Positions 26,400 to 37,872 of a DNA stretch of 64,000 bases are shown piece by piece (the first letter of the stretch is position 1; each line of letters begins with the position of its first letter). Source of the stretch: Prorocentrum cordatum (taxonomy: Eukaryota; Sar; Dinophyceae; Prorocentrales; Prorocentraceae); assembly GCA_963575745.1 (NCBI GenBank), contig CAUYUJ010018901.1, positions 12,501 to 76,500 on the forward strand, read 5' to 3'. A program made the position numbers and the translations under genes. The notes under the pieces were generated by a model. That model was given only the letters and a program-made list of their open reading frames with translations. It was not told the DNA's origin and ran no database searches.

Positions 26400-26620
26400 T
26401 ACGAAGGGCCCGAACAACTCGCACGCGGACGAGGTGCCCAAACGCCTCACCTCACAAGGAAGATAGACAAGGAGGCGGGAAGAAGGAGGAACAGGGGAGA
26501 TATGCGGAGCCAAGCGGACACACGTCTGAAAAACACGACTGTCGGCATGCTTCCGGAGAGTTGCTGCTGTGAGATGGGCTGGTGGGGATACGCGAAGCGT
26601 AAAGAATTTGCCAACATTGG
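26400..26620 (+). mobile_element. Element B, copy 3, with degenerate M1
   Basis: Two degenerate M1 units (GGGCCCGAACAACTCGCACG, GCCCAAACGCCTCAC), then GGAGATATGCGGAG and CACGACTGTCGGCATGCTTC, then GTTGCTGCTGTGAGATGGGC and GGATACGCGAAGCGTAAAGA. The last 70 bp are almost identical to 63120-63190, extending the element beyond the point where copies 1 and 2 switch to TAC repeats. Confidence 0.7.
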
Positions 26621-26744
26621 GCCACCCTGAAAGTTTGAACGGTACGCGCCAAAAAAAATCGACAACGAAATAATCGATCCGACGGTCTTCCCAGTACCGC
26701 GGCGACTGCCGGGACTGATCCGAGTATTCGCTTCCTTCGTGGCG

Positions 26745-27060
26745 GCCCTGAAAAAAAGCACACCCACCTCAAAAAGCCAACGTCTCGCGTGAGATATCCC
26801 CGAATGCTGACCGCAAGTGGGCAAATGTCCCACCCCGTGGTCGCTCCCCATTGTGGCGCCCAGCAACGTTTGTTGCGACATCGCGAACACCACGCGGCCC
26901 TGAAAAAGACGCGCCTACATCCGTGAAACAAGCGAACCGCTGGAGACATCCCCACAATCTGGGCACGAACCGGTAAGTGTCCTAATTATCCCCTGGCGGC
27001 ACCCCCTTGTGTTGCCCAAGTGCGAGGCCTGTCACATCGCGATAATTCTGATCGTGATAT
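26745..27060. repeat. Two diverged tandem units of about 155 bp
   Basis: GGCCCTGAAAAAAAGCACAC (26744) and GGCCCTGAAAAAGACGCGCC (26899) start two units that share TGAGATATCCCC/TGGAGACATCCCC, GGCAAATGTCC/GGTAAGTGTCC and GTTGCGACATCGCG/CTGTCACATCGCG. A third fragment may lie at 27450-27500. No gene recognised through 27590. Confidence 0.65.
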
Positions 27061-27593
27061 GGAAAAGGAGGGAGGAGGAGGAGGAGGGAGTGAGTAGACG
27101 GAGGCGCGACACGGATAACAAGAATTCACGACGCAAAACACGGAAATAAACGCCGCAACATATTCCACGAGACGTGCAACTGCCTGCACAATGATCCGTT
27201 ATCACCGTCGCACCCTTGATCCGCACGCGTTCGACGGAAACTGGCGGCAATCAAACTGGCCCAATCTGCCAGGGCATCGCTCGTGGGGGGAGGGCCTCCT
27301 CGCCTCGGGCTGCTCTCCCGCAGCCGCGCCCCGCCGTCGACGGCGAGCGCGCGCCTTGTGGGTGCCCTGACCGTCCCGGGCGGCCGCCGCAGGCCCGAAC
27401 GTGCGTTTGATTCGCCCATGTCGTCCAGCCCGCCCATCTGAACCAAGAAAGCCGGTTTCTGCTGAGACATCCTCACGATTCGCTCTTAAACTTAAGCTGG
27501 CCACGGCGTGCAGGTGACGCTGGCGGTGTGCTGCCCGCGCCGAGGCGAGAGCGCCGTTTGGACGGACTTTCGGCCATTGTACGGTTCGGCCCG

Positions 27594-27868
27594 CATAGTA
27601 CGCTATGTTATCAATGCGAGGCTAAGCTATGCGGTGTGATGCGATGCGATACTATGCTGTGCGATGCGATGCGATGCTATGCTATGCTACGCCATACTGT
27701 GCCATGCGATGATATGCTAGTATATGCGACGCGATGCGATGCGATGCTATGACATGCTATGCGATGCTATGCTATGCTATGCTATGCTACGCGATGCTCG
27801 TCGATGCTGTGTTGTGCGATGCTATGCGATGCTATGCTATGCTCTGCTGTGCGATGCAATGCTATGTT
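27594..27868. repeat. (GATGC/TATGC)n pentanucleotide array
   Basis: A mixture of GCGAT and GCTAT pentamers. A 5-bp period opens frames rich in Met, Cys, Arg and Tyr that are not genes. Confidence 0.9.
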
Positions 27869-28059
27869 GTAGCTCCAGTTGGTTCCCCTTCCTCACCCCA
27901 ACCACCACACGCACAACCTCTTTATCACCCGAAGGGTGGTCGTACATGTAGGTATACACTGGCAGGATCTCGCGGCCAGAGATACAACCGCCTCGCGCAC
28001 ACTTGCCTGGAGCGGGGAGGGATGGGGAGGAATCTGGGAGGAGCGGGGAGGGGTGCAGA

Positions 28060-29235
28060 GTGAGGTGTCTTGTGGGCCTCTTGGACTGTCTCAGAGCGCT
28101 CTGGGATCCACAGGCGCCTACGGAGGTCGTCTTGGAGGGCTCTGTGGGACGTTTTGGGGCGATCCTGGGAGCTTCTTGGACCGTCTTGGAGGCCTTGTTG
28201 GGATGTCTTGCGGCGCTCTTGGGGTTCTCTGAGGCCGTCGTGGACGCTATTAATACAAAGCGCATATGCCCAAAATAGACGCTTCCCAAAGGAATTAGGG
28301 CGATGTGTGTTCCTTGCGGCCCTCATAAGTGTCCTCTTGAAGCCCTCTTCAAGCGCTTGGGGGGCCTCTCGGGCCGTCTTGAAGCCATCATGGGCGTCTT
28401 GACGAACTCTTGGACCGTCTCGGAAGCCTCCTGGACCGTCTGGGGAGCGCCTTCGGGCCCTCCGAAAGCCCCCCGAAGGACCCCGAGGGACACAGTGGGC
28501 ACCGCGGGGGGAGGGGGGAGTTTGGGAAAAGTGGGCAGCCTCGGGCCCCAGGGGTCTGGTCGCGGGGTCCGCATGGTGATGGGCAACTATGATGAGCGCT
28601 TGCGCGCTGCAGTCAGATCCACCTTGAGCCAAAATGGCTACGGATGCTCGTGGGGCGTCTTTGGGGGCTCCTGTGGGGCCTCGTGGAGCCTCTAGGAGGC
28701 CTCTAGGGGGCCTCTTGGGCTCTCTTCTCTTGGGGCCTCCTGGAGGCCTACTGGGGCGGAAGGCTCGAATTGTCGGTTCGTGTTCCCCCTCTTGAGCCCC
28801 TCTTGGGGCCCTCTTGAGGCGATCTTGGGCGCCTCTAGGGCCGCCTTGGGGCACTTTTTGGGCCATCTTGGGGGCTCTCTCTATTGCGCCGTCGTGGCGC
28901 CCTCTTTGGGTGCCTCTTGGGCCGTCTTGAGCTGGTTTCTGGGGCCTCATGGGCTGTCTTGAACCGTTGGAAGCACGAAACAGCGAGAACACGAACAACC
29001 TTCAAAAACCATTGAGGAAACCTACTTGCTTCGCCTCCTGAGTGCCTCGTGGGAGCACTTTTGAGGGCATCTTGGCCATCTTGAAGCTCTCTTGGGCTGT
29101 CTTCAAAGCCATGTTGGACCAATTTTGGAACGCTCTTGTGCGGTCTTGGGCTCTCTCGGACCGGTCGTGGGCCATCAAGGCGCCCTCTTGGACGTCTCTC
29201 GGCCCCTTTTGACGTTTTTTGGCGCCCCCCGCTGG
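28060..29235 (+). repeat. Repeat A block containing a spliced-leader fragment
   Basis: Three or four units with islands near 28255, 28770 and 28985. A foreign segment of roughly 28480-28644 bearing the spliced leader interrupts it. Confidence 0.8.
28623..28644 (-). other. Dinoflagellate spliced-leader sequence (relic)
   Basis: The minus strand reads T-CCGTAGCC then ATTTTGGCTCAAG, an exact 22-nt match to the leader that dinoflagellates trans-splice onto nuclear mRNAs. It is followed by GTGGATCTGACTGCAG. A spliced-leader RNA gene would also show a G|GT donor, so that alternative cannot be excluded, but no Sm-like site or repeated gene unit follows. Retroposition of a trans-spliced RNA is the simpler reading. 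I find no matching target duplication. Confidence 0.85.
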
Positions 29236-29289
29236 GCCCGAAACGGTCAGACGAAAAATCAGTGCACTTCGGAGGGCCCGGGACCCCCT

Positions 29290-29436
29290 ACCCATTATAC
29301 GTATATATATGTATGTATATACATACTTACATATATATATATATATACATATACTATATTATGCATACATAAACCAACACAATACACACATATACATAGT
29401 GTTTATTTACATGTGTATACGTATGTAACTATATAA

Positions 29437-29499
<63 letters not shown>

Positions 29500-29592
29500 C
29501 ATACATACATACATACATACATACATACATACATACATACATACATACATACATACATACATACATACATACATGCACATACATACATACAT
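29290..29592. repeat. (TA)n and (ATACAT)n microsatellite
   Basis: Sits between two Repeat A blocks. The last 90 bp are pure (ATAC)n. Confidence 0.9.
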
Positions 29593-30175
29593 TTTGGAGG
29601 GCTCTTGGGCTGTGTATTGGCCGTGTTGGGCCCATCTGGGGCCACGTTCGGGCCATCAGGGCCGCCTTGGGGCCTCCCGCTCCCGCTGTGGGGCCCAGCA
29701 TGGGCCTGTCCTGGGGCTCTCTTGGGCCGTCTGAGGCTCGTCCCAGGCAATTTTCGGGCTCCCTTGGGCAATCTTGGGGCTCTGTTGGAGGTCTTTTCGG
29801 CGGTTTGGGGGCGTCGTCGGCTGTCGTAGAGCGCCGGGAGGTCGAAAACGCGAGACACCGAAAAACATTTCAAAAACCAACGGAAATCAAGGATTTGAGC
29901 CTCTTCGGGCTCTCGGGATGCTTCTCGGAGCTCTCTTGAGGCCTCTTGGAGGCCTCTTGGGCTGTGTATTTGCGGTCTCGAACCCATCCTGGACCACGTT
30001 AAGGCTATCTGGGCTGTCTTGGAAGGGCTTGTCGAAGTCCCCGAGGGCTTCTGGGAGCTCTCTGGGACAGTCTGGGAGCTCCAGGGCCGCTCCGGGGTGC
30101 TCTGGGAGCGGTCTGGGGAACCCTGGTCCTCCCATGCCCTGTCGTGGTCGCGGCCCCGGTCGCCCGGGCCTCGTG
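29593..30175 (+). repeat. Repeat A block
   Basis: Two units; the first ends with GGTCGAAAACGCGAG...CAAAAACCAACGG near 29850. The block ends GCCCGGGCCTCGTGCACGGGGATAT and runs into a CT/TA microsatellite. Confidence 0.8.
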
Positions 30176-30187
30176 CACGGGGATATC

Positions 30188-30189
30188 TA

Positions 30190-30230
<41 letters not shown>

Positions 30231-31076
30231 TATATATATATATATATACACACATCGACATATACATATACGTCTGCATATACATATACATCTCCATATG
30301 CATCTACATCTACATATACATCTACATCTACATCTACATCTACATCTACATCTACATCATACATATGACATGCATGTAATATAGATGTACATATTCATTT
30401 ACATCTACATCTACATATACATATACATATACGTATACGTATACAAATACATATACATGTCCATGTGTAAATACATATACAAATGCAGATACATCTACGT
30501 ATACATATACGTATACATACACATATACATAAACATAACATATGCACATACGCATACCTAAACCTATACATATACATACACATATACATATACTTATGCA
30601 TACGCATATGCATGCATCTATATTTGAAAATAAAATCATACCTATACAATGCATATGCCTATATACAGATGCACCTATACACAACATTTTGCATATATAT
30701 ATACATATATGTATACATCACGTGCATTACATGTACATGTGCATGTGTATATACATATACCTATACAATACATTTACATCAACATGTGCATACACATATA
30801 TACTTGTACATATACATGTACATATACATTTTCATATATATATACAAACATACATATGAATATGCATATGCACATATACATTTACATATACATGTACATA
30901 CGCATATACATATACATTTGCATATATACATATACATATACATACAAGTACACATATACACATACATATACATATGCATATACATATACATATCCATCCA
31001 TCCATCCATCCATCCATCCGTTCATCCACCCATCCATCCATACATACATACAGACATGCATACATAAATACATACA
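30188..31076. repeat. (CT)n, (TA)n and (ACATAT)n microsatellite
   Basis: Begins (CT)n at 30191, then (TA)n, (CATCTA)n and (ACATAT)n with decay, ending in (CATC)n and (ATAC)n. Confidence 0.92.
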
Positions 31077-31079
31077 TTG

Positions 31080-31640
31080 GAAGCCCCTTGGGGTCTGCTT
31101 GGGGGCCTCTTGGGGACAAGCTCGGTGCGAAGACGAAAAACACGAATCCGGTTGACATGTACGTTTTCCGAAGAGAACGGGGCCAATTTTGCCTCTCGGG
31201 GCCCTCTGGGAGGTCAAATTGCACGGGTTATGAGGCGTCTTGGAGGCCTCGTGTTGGCTGCTTGGGGCCTCGTGGGGGTCTCGGGCGCCCTCTTGGGGCG
31301 TGGGGCTGGCAATTCCAGTTGGATTGCCCTATCTTGTGCTCCTCTAGGAGCCCTCTGGGAAGCTGTTGGGGCCGTTTTGGGTGCCTCTGGGACCGGCCTG
31401 GGACCCTCTTGGGCCGTCTTGGCGCCCTCTGGGGAGCCTCTTGGGCCGTGTAGGGGCAATCTTAGGGGCCCCTGAGGTCGTCAAGGATGGCGCGAAGACG
31501 AAAATCACGAGTACGGTAAACATATACGTTTTACGGAAGGAATGGATATATTTTTGCTTCTCGGGGCCCTCGTGGGGCAAATTGCACGGGTTACGAGGCG
31601 TCTTCGAAGCCTCTGGGGCCGATGGAGACATCCCGTGATC
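31080..31640 (+). repeat. Repeat A, two tandem units of about 365 bp
   Basis: The island CGAAGACGAAAAACACGA...GTACGTTTTCCG at 31125 recurs at 31495 as CGAAGACGAAAATCACGA...ATACGTTTTACG. Both are followed by a GGGCAAATTGCACGGGTTA-like segment (31213 and 31575). Confidence 0.85.
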
Positions 31641-32039
31641 CGATCCGTCAAAGCCGTCTTCAGGGTGGTGGGCAGCTGGCTGGGGCCGCCGTGACGCTCA
31701 TCGAACCGGCCTCCGATGCGATTTTGGGCCCCTCAAGGTCTGGCCGGGCCCCCGGGCCACACATTTGTTGTAGAGGTCGTGGCCCCTGGGCCCCCGGGCC
31801 CTCGGGCCTGGTTGCGGCCCGGTCCGGTCTGCAACCGGACGACCCTCCTTTCCGCCTCCGATGCGCTCTTCGTGGCCAAGGCTGGCTTTGTCTTGAAATG
31901 ATTGTCCAAACGCAACCCTGGGCATCGCAGTTTTTTGGTTGCATCTGGGGCTGTCTGGGAAACGCAGTTCCCCAATCAGAGCTTGCTTCTGTAGGGGTCC
32001 TAGCGGATATAAAGCTGAGGTGAGGTGAGCGGCCGATTT

Positions 32040-32157
32040 CGGTGGCCGGGGCCGGATGCCCGGGTGCCCGGGGGTGCCCGGGTGGCCGATTTCGGTGGCC
32101 GGGCCAGGGTGCCCGGGTGCCCGGGTGCCCGGGGGTGCCCGGGTGCCCGGGGGTGCC
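32040..32157. repeat. (CCCGGGTGCC)n minisatellite
   Basis: About ten units, with the segment GGCCGATTTCGGTGGCCGGG twice. The same 10-bp motif borders the second Helitron fragment at 54540-54635. The preceding 31640-32040 has no recognised gene. Confidence 0.85.
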
Positions 32158-32415
32158 CAATAGCCCAATAGCCCAGTAGCCCTATAGCCCTATAGCCGTA
32201 TAGCCCTATAGCCCTGTAGCCCTATAGCCTTATATCCCTATAGCCCTACTAGCCTTATATCCCTATAGCCCCATAGCCCATATAGCTCTATAGCCCCATA
32301 GCCCTACCCAGAGGTTCTGGGAATCTAACAGTTAGACCCGGCATGGCGGATCTATCCGTGTTAGGTATAAAAAATATGTTGGTATCATGATATGATGGAT
32401 AGACCCGGATGATGA
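32158..32415 (+). repeat. CCTATAGC array with palindromic tail (element D, copy 1)
   Basis: About 18 units of CCTATAGC-like octamers (32158-32308), then GGTTCTGGGAATCTAACAGT, TAGACC and GGCATGGCGGATCTATCC. The same parts in opposite orientation occur at 49286-49500. Confidence 0.75.
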
Positions 32416-32419
32416 TGCT

Positions 32420-33050
32420 AAAGCGCTTCAGGCAAGGTTATTAGCTTACTCACACACTGAACGCGACTTGTTCCAACAATCGGGCCAAACACATGTGCCG
32501 CGCCCAGGGGGGAATGCAAGCTACCAATACAATGTTTCATCCTTATAGGTTTTAGGCAACGCAAACATTCCAACGACATGTTTTGCGAACGCGTTGCGTC
32601 GCGCGGCTTCTCAGCGTTGGCACTCCAGGAAAACAATCAGGAAAACAATTACTTGGTTGACGATATGCGTCAATGCGATGCAACGTACGTGTCTACAACA
32701 ATCCTCGGGGACGCATGCGAAACGACCATCCAAACATTAACATTATGCTTGTTTGTTTTAAATTTCATGCGCTCGCATGCAAGGCGCAGGATGAGGAAGA
32801 GCAGACGAGGAGGAGGGATAAGGGACGAGGTGCAGCAGGGAAGACGAGGGAGGAGAAAGAGAAACATGAGGAGGAGCAGGATGACGAGGAAGAAGAGGGA
32901 GGAGGAGGAAAAGGAGGAGAAGGAGGAGCAAGAGTGAGGAAGGGGGATCAGGAGAAGGGGGTTGGTGAGGAGGACGCGAGGGAAGTGGGAAAGGGACACT
33001 ACATTCAACGTATTTTTGGGGCGGGGAAGTTGTGGGAGAGTGGTGAGTAT
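32420..33050. other. Low-copy AT-richer spacer with GAGGA tract
   Basis: Lower GC than its surroundings. The stretch 32790-32990 is a purine-rich GAGGA tract. No motif-bearing open frame. Confidence 0.4.
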
Positions 33051-33720
33051 CAGAGTGAGGGGGCCGAACGTTCATTCATTGTCCCTGGGTGCGTGGCTGT
33101 GGGGATCCGTGTTGAGGATTCTGTTTGCTGCGTTGTTGGTTTATGTTTGTTGTCGTCGTCCTCCCCGCGACCCACCCGCGACCCACCCCGCGACGCACCC
33201 CGCGACCCACCCCGCTACCCACCCCGCGACCCGCCCCGCGACCCACCCGCGACCCACCCCGCGACCCAACCCGCGACCCACCCCCGCGACCCAGCCGCGA
33301 GTCATCCCGCGACCCACCCCGCAACCCATCCGCGACCCACCCCGCTACCCGCCCCGCGACCCGCCCCGCGACCCACCCGCGACCCACCCCGCGACCCAAC
33401 CCGCGACCCACCCCCGCGACCCAGCCGCGAGTCATCCCGCGACCCACCCCGCAACCCATCCGCGACCCACCAGCGATCCACCCGCGACCCATTGGCGACC
33501 CACCCGCGACCCACCCCGCGACCCACCCGCGACCCACCCCGCGACCCATCCGCGACGCACCCGCGACCCAGTTGCGACCCATGCGCGACCAACCCGCGCC
33601 CTACCCACATTGGCTTAACGCAAAAATGGCGTTTGCGGCGGGCTCGTTGCATGCTTTATGAAACGTTTGCGCCTGCGGCGGGCTTCTCCAGGGACTCGCA
33701 GATTGCCGACGCCCCCACCC
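33050..33720 (+). mobile_element. Element C, copy 1, with CGCGACCCACC minisatellite
   Basis: A left arm (CAGAGTGA, then TGGGTGCGTGGCTG and GATTCTG), then about 40 units of 10-11 bp CGCGACCCACC/CGCGACCCA (33165-33600, including a 125-bp higher-order duplication 33210-33330 against 33350-33460), then a right arm CCCACATTGGCTTAACG and GGCGGGCTCGTTGCATGC. All three parts occur in the same order on the minus strand at 41985-42520. Long Pro/Arg/Thr frames across it are artefacts of the period. Confidence 0.75.
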
Positions 33721-33739
33721 CTCCGCAATCTCATCTGCA

Positions 33740-34560
33740 TTTGATGGGTGCTACGCATACAACAGGTTTATCCACTCGGATCCCCGATCTTGGTTGGTCG
33801 TGTCGATCGCCAAACATGGACGCCAACGCTGCATCCGTCAGCTCACGGACTGGCTCGTATGGCTCGGGTCCGAGGTCGGGGCAGGCTGCTGCTCGCGCTG
33901 CTGCTGCTGCTGCTGGTGCTGCAGCGAGCTTGCTGCGCGTTCGGGAAAATTGCCCAGGCTGGCTCCAGGCGCTCGCGTGGCATCGCTGCAGGCGCCTGGA
34001 TCTCCTCCAGACTATTGGGAACACCATTGGGAAAAAGAACAGACGTTGAACCTCGATACTGCATGATGTCACCTGCCACTGGAGTACTGGAGTGCACACG
34101 GGCGAACGAGGGAGATCGTGATCGGGGTGAGTTTGGAGCATGACAGGGATGCATGTGGACAAGGGGTAGGGGAAAAGAAAGGAGACGAGCGGAAACGGAT
34201 GATGGCGAGTCAGATGAAGGGGGGGAGGGGGAGGCCATCGGAGCGGGTTCATTTAACATATACTGTCAGGGGGAGGCAACTGGCATTATTGAGATTCTTG
34301 CTACGCTTTGCATGTGAAGGTGAAACGAGCGGCCACGCACAATCGGCCTGGCGGTGGGCTCGATCGGCCCCATCGCTGCATCGGCAATGGTGCTTGGCTG
34401 TGCCCCCTCAGCGCTGTCAGCAATGCGCTCGCGATTCTCCTCGTGCATGTCGAGGGTGCACTGCTGCCTCGCGCGGGCTTGGAGTGGTTTCGCCCCGCCC
34501 CCCTGAAGCAACCATGTAGGTTTCCCGCTGCTCCCCCTCTGTTACTTGAGACCGACGGGG
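33740..34560. other. Spacer; possible exon remnants, function unknown
   Basis: A plus-strand frame at 33740-34066 reads plausibly at its start (YNRFIHSDPRSWLVVSIAKH), but it lacks a clear splice boundary and runs into low-complexity Cys codons. I do not recognise it. Confidence 0.25.
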
Positions 34561-34574
34561 GGGCAGCGGGCACC

Positions 34575-34787
34575 TACATGCTTATATTAGAGGGGGGCTG
34601 GACAAACTTGCATTCGACAAGCCTGGTCTCGTTCGGTTTCGGCGCTGGCTGCGGCTCGAGTCCATCATCGTTTTCAATGCAGTCGTCGGGGCTACAGGGC
34701 CGTTTCCTGATCTGTTTGGGCTCGCCGTCATGGCCTCCCTTGTCCATGTTTGGTTTATTGGTCGAGGGTCGGGTGTCTGGTCTGTGC
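34575..34787 (-). CDS. Possible terminal exon, hypothetical protein
   Basis: After a pyrimidine-rich stretch and CTGCAG|G on the minus strand (near 34797), a frame runs to a stop at about 34575. It ends with acidic, Pro-rich text including KRPCSPDDCIENDDGLEPQP and VECKFVQPPSNISM. Residue composition is balanced, unlike the surrounding repeat frames, and the AG|G acceptor fits. There is no domain assignment and no upstream exon found. An ATG (34747) would give a 57-residue protein if it is not spliced. Confidence 0.3.
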
Positions 34788-34889
34788 CGAGATGCCTGCA
34801 GACGGGCACCTCAACCATAGGCGATGTCAATCGTGTCCTCATCCTCCTCATTATCCTCCCCCTGACCGTCATCCTCCCCGTCACGTGCA

Positions 34890-35450
34890 TCTCATGATTT
34901 CCTCACTTGCCTCGTCACTATTACGAATAGTTCCTTGTCCTCGTCGGCAGCCGCCTATACTCTTCCATCCCTCGCGGCTCTGATCGTCGACGTGTCATTC
35001 ATCCTAAATCAGTTCCTTCGTGTTCTCTGTGTATTGCGCGTGATCCCCCGTCGTTGATGTCATGCTAGTTGTTTCGTGCACATCGGACGTGTTTCGTATA
35101 CCCTCTCTCACAATCAGTATCACCATCATTTTCAGACTTGTATTGATGTGTTACTCTTCGTTGCTCGATCCACCATCGCAATTGTGATTACATATTGCTA
35201 ATCAGCATCATCATATGCGCCCACGTTCCTCTTCCTCGCCTCTTTGATTCGGCACGTATCCTTCTAATACTCATCATCACCATCGTCCTAACCATATGCT
35301 CCACAGCTGTCCACACAGAACCGACGCTCCGACATCGCCTGAAGCGTAGTATGATTTCGATTTACACGTCGAGGCCGATCCAGCGGTGGCGATAAGGACT
35401 GCACAGAGCGTCTCCAATTGGCGAAAAGCAACAGCAACGCGCCTCCACGT
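34890..35450. other. Low-copy spacer
   Basis: No gene recognised; codon-like structure absent on both strands. Confidence 0.4.
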
Positions 35451-35454
35451 CGGA

Positions 35455-35562
35455 CCAGCGTCGGAGCAACGTCTGACGAGCGTCGGAGCAACGTCTGACG
35501 AGCGTCGGACCAACGTCTGACGAGCGTCGGACCAGCGTCTGACGAGCGTTGGAAGAGCGAAG
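35455..35562. repeat. Minisatellite GACGAGCGTCGGA
   Basis: Five to six units alternating CGTCGGA(G/C)CAACGTCTGA and CGTCTGACGAG. The complementary core CTCGTCAGACG forms the array at 40940-41066 in the other orientation. Confidence 0.85.
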
Positions 35563-35569
35563 CGCGCAC

Positions 35570-36083
35570 AGACCCACACCGCCAGACTGATAAGATCGTT
35601 CCCGTGAAAAAAAAACCAAGAATGAGGAGGATGGGGATGTGGAAGTGAAGGAGGATGAGGATGATGGAGGCCATGAGGAGGGTTATCGATGACGATGACT
35701 ACGAGGACGAGGAATGCAGATGAGTTCAGAAGGGGAAGAGACGGGCACTTGGGAGGTATAACCACCTTGCTGTGGTGTGTCTTCCTGCGCGCGCAAGCGA
35801 CTCAAGCGCGTCTGTGGGCTCGGCGCACGCCGGCCTGAAATGGCTGGGCGACCAGCTAAAACAAACACGCGAGCTGGTCGAGCTGCATCCGCGATCCGAT
35901 GATGGATGTGCTACTCTGCGCATCTGCTTCGTTGCTCCTCGAATTATCATCATCATCAACATCATCATCACCATCATCATTATCATCGTCATCCCTCGCC
36001 TCCTCCATTTCCTCATATTCATCATCCTCCTCATCACTCTCATACTGCTCCGCATCACCCCCCTCGGTCGATCGCGGGACACA
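35570..36083. other. Spacer with (ATC)n stretch
   Basis: Contains a short (ATCATC)n tract (35943-35985). No gene recognised; it lies downstream of the methyltransferase-like gene. Confidence 0.4.
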
Positions 36084-36762
36084 TCAGTCACGGACGGGCA
36101 GCGGGGTCGATGCAGACAGTCTGCCTACAGAGCGCAAACAGAGCTCAGAGATTGCAGCTGCAAAAAGATGGGGGTACGCTCGGGAGCCTTTGAGATCCTT
36201 CTTGGACCCATTGACCCACGACGTCCCCTTCCCCCAACCAGGTCGCGCCTGACGCTTGCACACCTTGCCCTTGCGACGCGCCCCAAGCTTCGTGAGCTGG
36301 GTAGCGCTGCCTTCAGAACTCCTCACCTTCGCCACTGCCGTCGCACGTTGCACGCGCAGCAGCGCCGTGGCGAGGCCCACAGGATGCGTGCTAAAAATAC
36401 CTAAAGGCTTCAAACTGCGCTGTCCGAATGCTCCGAGCCACGTGGAAATCTTAAATGCACCAATCGCGTCTAGCGCCGCTGCCATGCACGGACATTTTGA
36501 TAGCATTGATGCGAGAGGGTTCTCTAGCAAAATATAAACGCCCCGCACGTGGGCTAACACCAGCAGCCATGACCTTAAGCACTGACGCATCGAATATGCT
36601 ATCGGGGATGATCAATCATACTTTCATGATTAATAGATTGGCCGATTGTGGACGCACCGATCGGGCATAGCACGACACCGAACGCACCCACAGTCCAGCC
36701 TACCCTATAGGTGCCCCGTGTAGACGCCCCCACACACAGATATGTATATTATATTGCTATAC

Positions 36763-36803
<41 letters not shown>

Positions 36804-37481
36804 TACATACATACATATGTCAACGTCATTCCCCAGGCATCCGAACGAGATGCTAAGGCCGCGACACGACTAAGGCACACATGTTTGCTTCTAGCACGGC
36901 ATGGACAGATTCGTCTCCCAGAACGTCAGCGATGGTTCGCTTTGTTGAATAGCGTGTCATGTTGATCCAAGACGAACATTCTGGTTCGAACACTGCTGTC
37001 CCTCCTTTCTTCAGTTTTAAGATGCAATGCGCGGCCCACAATATTCCTTCCAGTGTAGTTGCGTCTTGCAATGGATCTTGAGTCCGCCTGCGGGTGCATC
37101 CTCCACCAATCATCATCGATCCTCCGACCCTTGTATGAAGGCTCGTTGGTGTTAATTGCTACGTCTTACTCGGCATTCGTTTGTCCTCCTCATCCTCATC
37201 CCCTCTCTATCATACCACGTTTCAAACCCATCGCCTGTCGAATTTACGAGCATCGCCGCCTGCGCTTTGCACGAGGTCGGCCGCCTCCCCGCTCCCGCAG
37301 AACATTTCGAACATGTCCAGCGTTCCCTCGATGATCAACTCCTCCCGCCACCTCCCCACCTCCTCCTGGGCCATGGTGACGATCTTCATCATGTTCCCAT
37401 GGTTCAACCGCCTCTCCTCTGTGTTCGGGATCAATTGGCACGCCCTCTCCTTCATCCACCGCGGTATCGTCGGCATCGAAC
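36084..37481 (-). CDS. Dinoflagellate multicopy family, C5-methyltransferase-like, three exons
   Basis: Exon A (37481-37235) carries TLDMFEMFCGSGEAADLVQS, similar to a SAM-binding FxGxG motif I. Exon B (37087-36860) carries LKKGGTAVFEPECSSWINM, in the position of the catalytic Pro-Cys motif IV. Exon C (36573-36084) carries VRGVYILLENPLASML, like the ENV/ENP motif VI, then FGQRSLKPLGIFS and SRAYPHLFAAAIS. Joining at the proposed sites keeps one frame throughout: ...KFDR-RTQDPLQ... and ...VVSR-SWLLVLA.... I recognise this order from a large family of unannotated dinoflagellate proteins. The link to cytosine-5 methyltransferases is my inference: the key Pro is followed by Glu-Cys rather than Pro-Cys. 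Upstream exons were not resolved. No disabling mutation is seen in the three exons. Confidence 0.65.
36574..36859 (-). other. GC-AG intron 2 of the methyltransferase-like gene
   Basis: TCGCG|GCCTTAG to CTTAAG|GTCATGG, 286 nt, phase 2. It contains a (TA)n/(TACA)n microsatellite at 36764-36817. Confidence 0.65.
37088..37234 (-). other. GC-AG intron 1 of the methyltransferase-like gene
   Basis: GACAG|GCGATG to CGCAG|GCGGACT, 147 nt, phase 2. The joined codons AGG CGG ACT keep the frame. Confidence 0.65.
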
Positions 37482-37872
37482 CTGCGAAACTCCTTAAAAC
37501 CGTCTTTCGGTGCGAACACGTGGGAATGGCCAGCTTGACCTAATATGCCGAAACACCCGAACACATGCGTTTCCATGCAACGTTTGTGAGCAGCTTGTGC
37601 GGACAGCCTGAGCGCCAGATTTAAATGCTCGTCTGTGAACGTAGCTGTTTCCTTGGGGGTTCCAAGGTCCCAGCTCCTGGCGGTGCGTCAACGTATATGT
37701 ATGGTGTGCTACATGGTACATACCTGCCTCGCAGAACCTCGAACCCAATCCCCGGCTCCCAAAACCCAACGGGAAAAACAATGTGGTCGCCATCGTCCCC
37801 GCAACCCATCCGACCATCCACCCCCCGCCCTAGCTACACAGCCCGTTGGCCGATCTTAGTGTTAAAGCTGCT

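Noticed and set aside
27528-28063. Cys/Met-rich frames, possible metallothionein
   Set aside because: They result from GATGC/TATGC pentamers; Cys spacing simply follows the 5-bp period.
29407-29592. Met/Tyr/Val/Cys repeat peptide, possible membrane peptide
   Set aside because: Translation of (ATAC)n; no start context or unique sequence.
32158-32310. Telomere-like repeat (CCTATAGC)
   Set aside because: Dinoflagellate telomeres are reported as the TTTAGGG type. This octamer is internal, degenerate and has a second copy linked to palindromes.
33620-33650. Additional spliced-leader relic (CCACATTGGCTTAAC) in the right arm of element C
   Set aside because: Only about 11 of 15 bases fit and the match is not extended; the element C copy at 42.1 kb shows the same arm without better similarity.
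32673-34049. 458-codon plus-strand frame
   Set aside because: Crosses a purine tract and the CGCGACCCACC minisatellite; composition changes abruptly and no motif is present.
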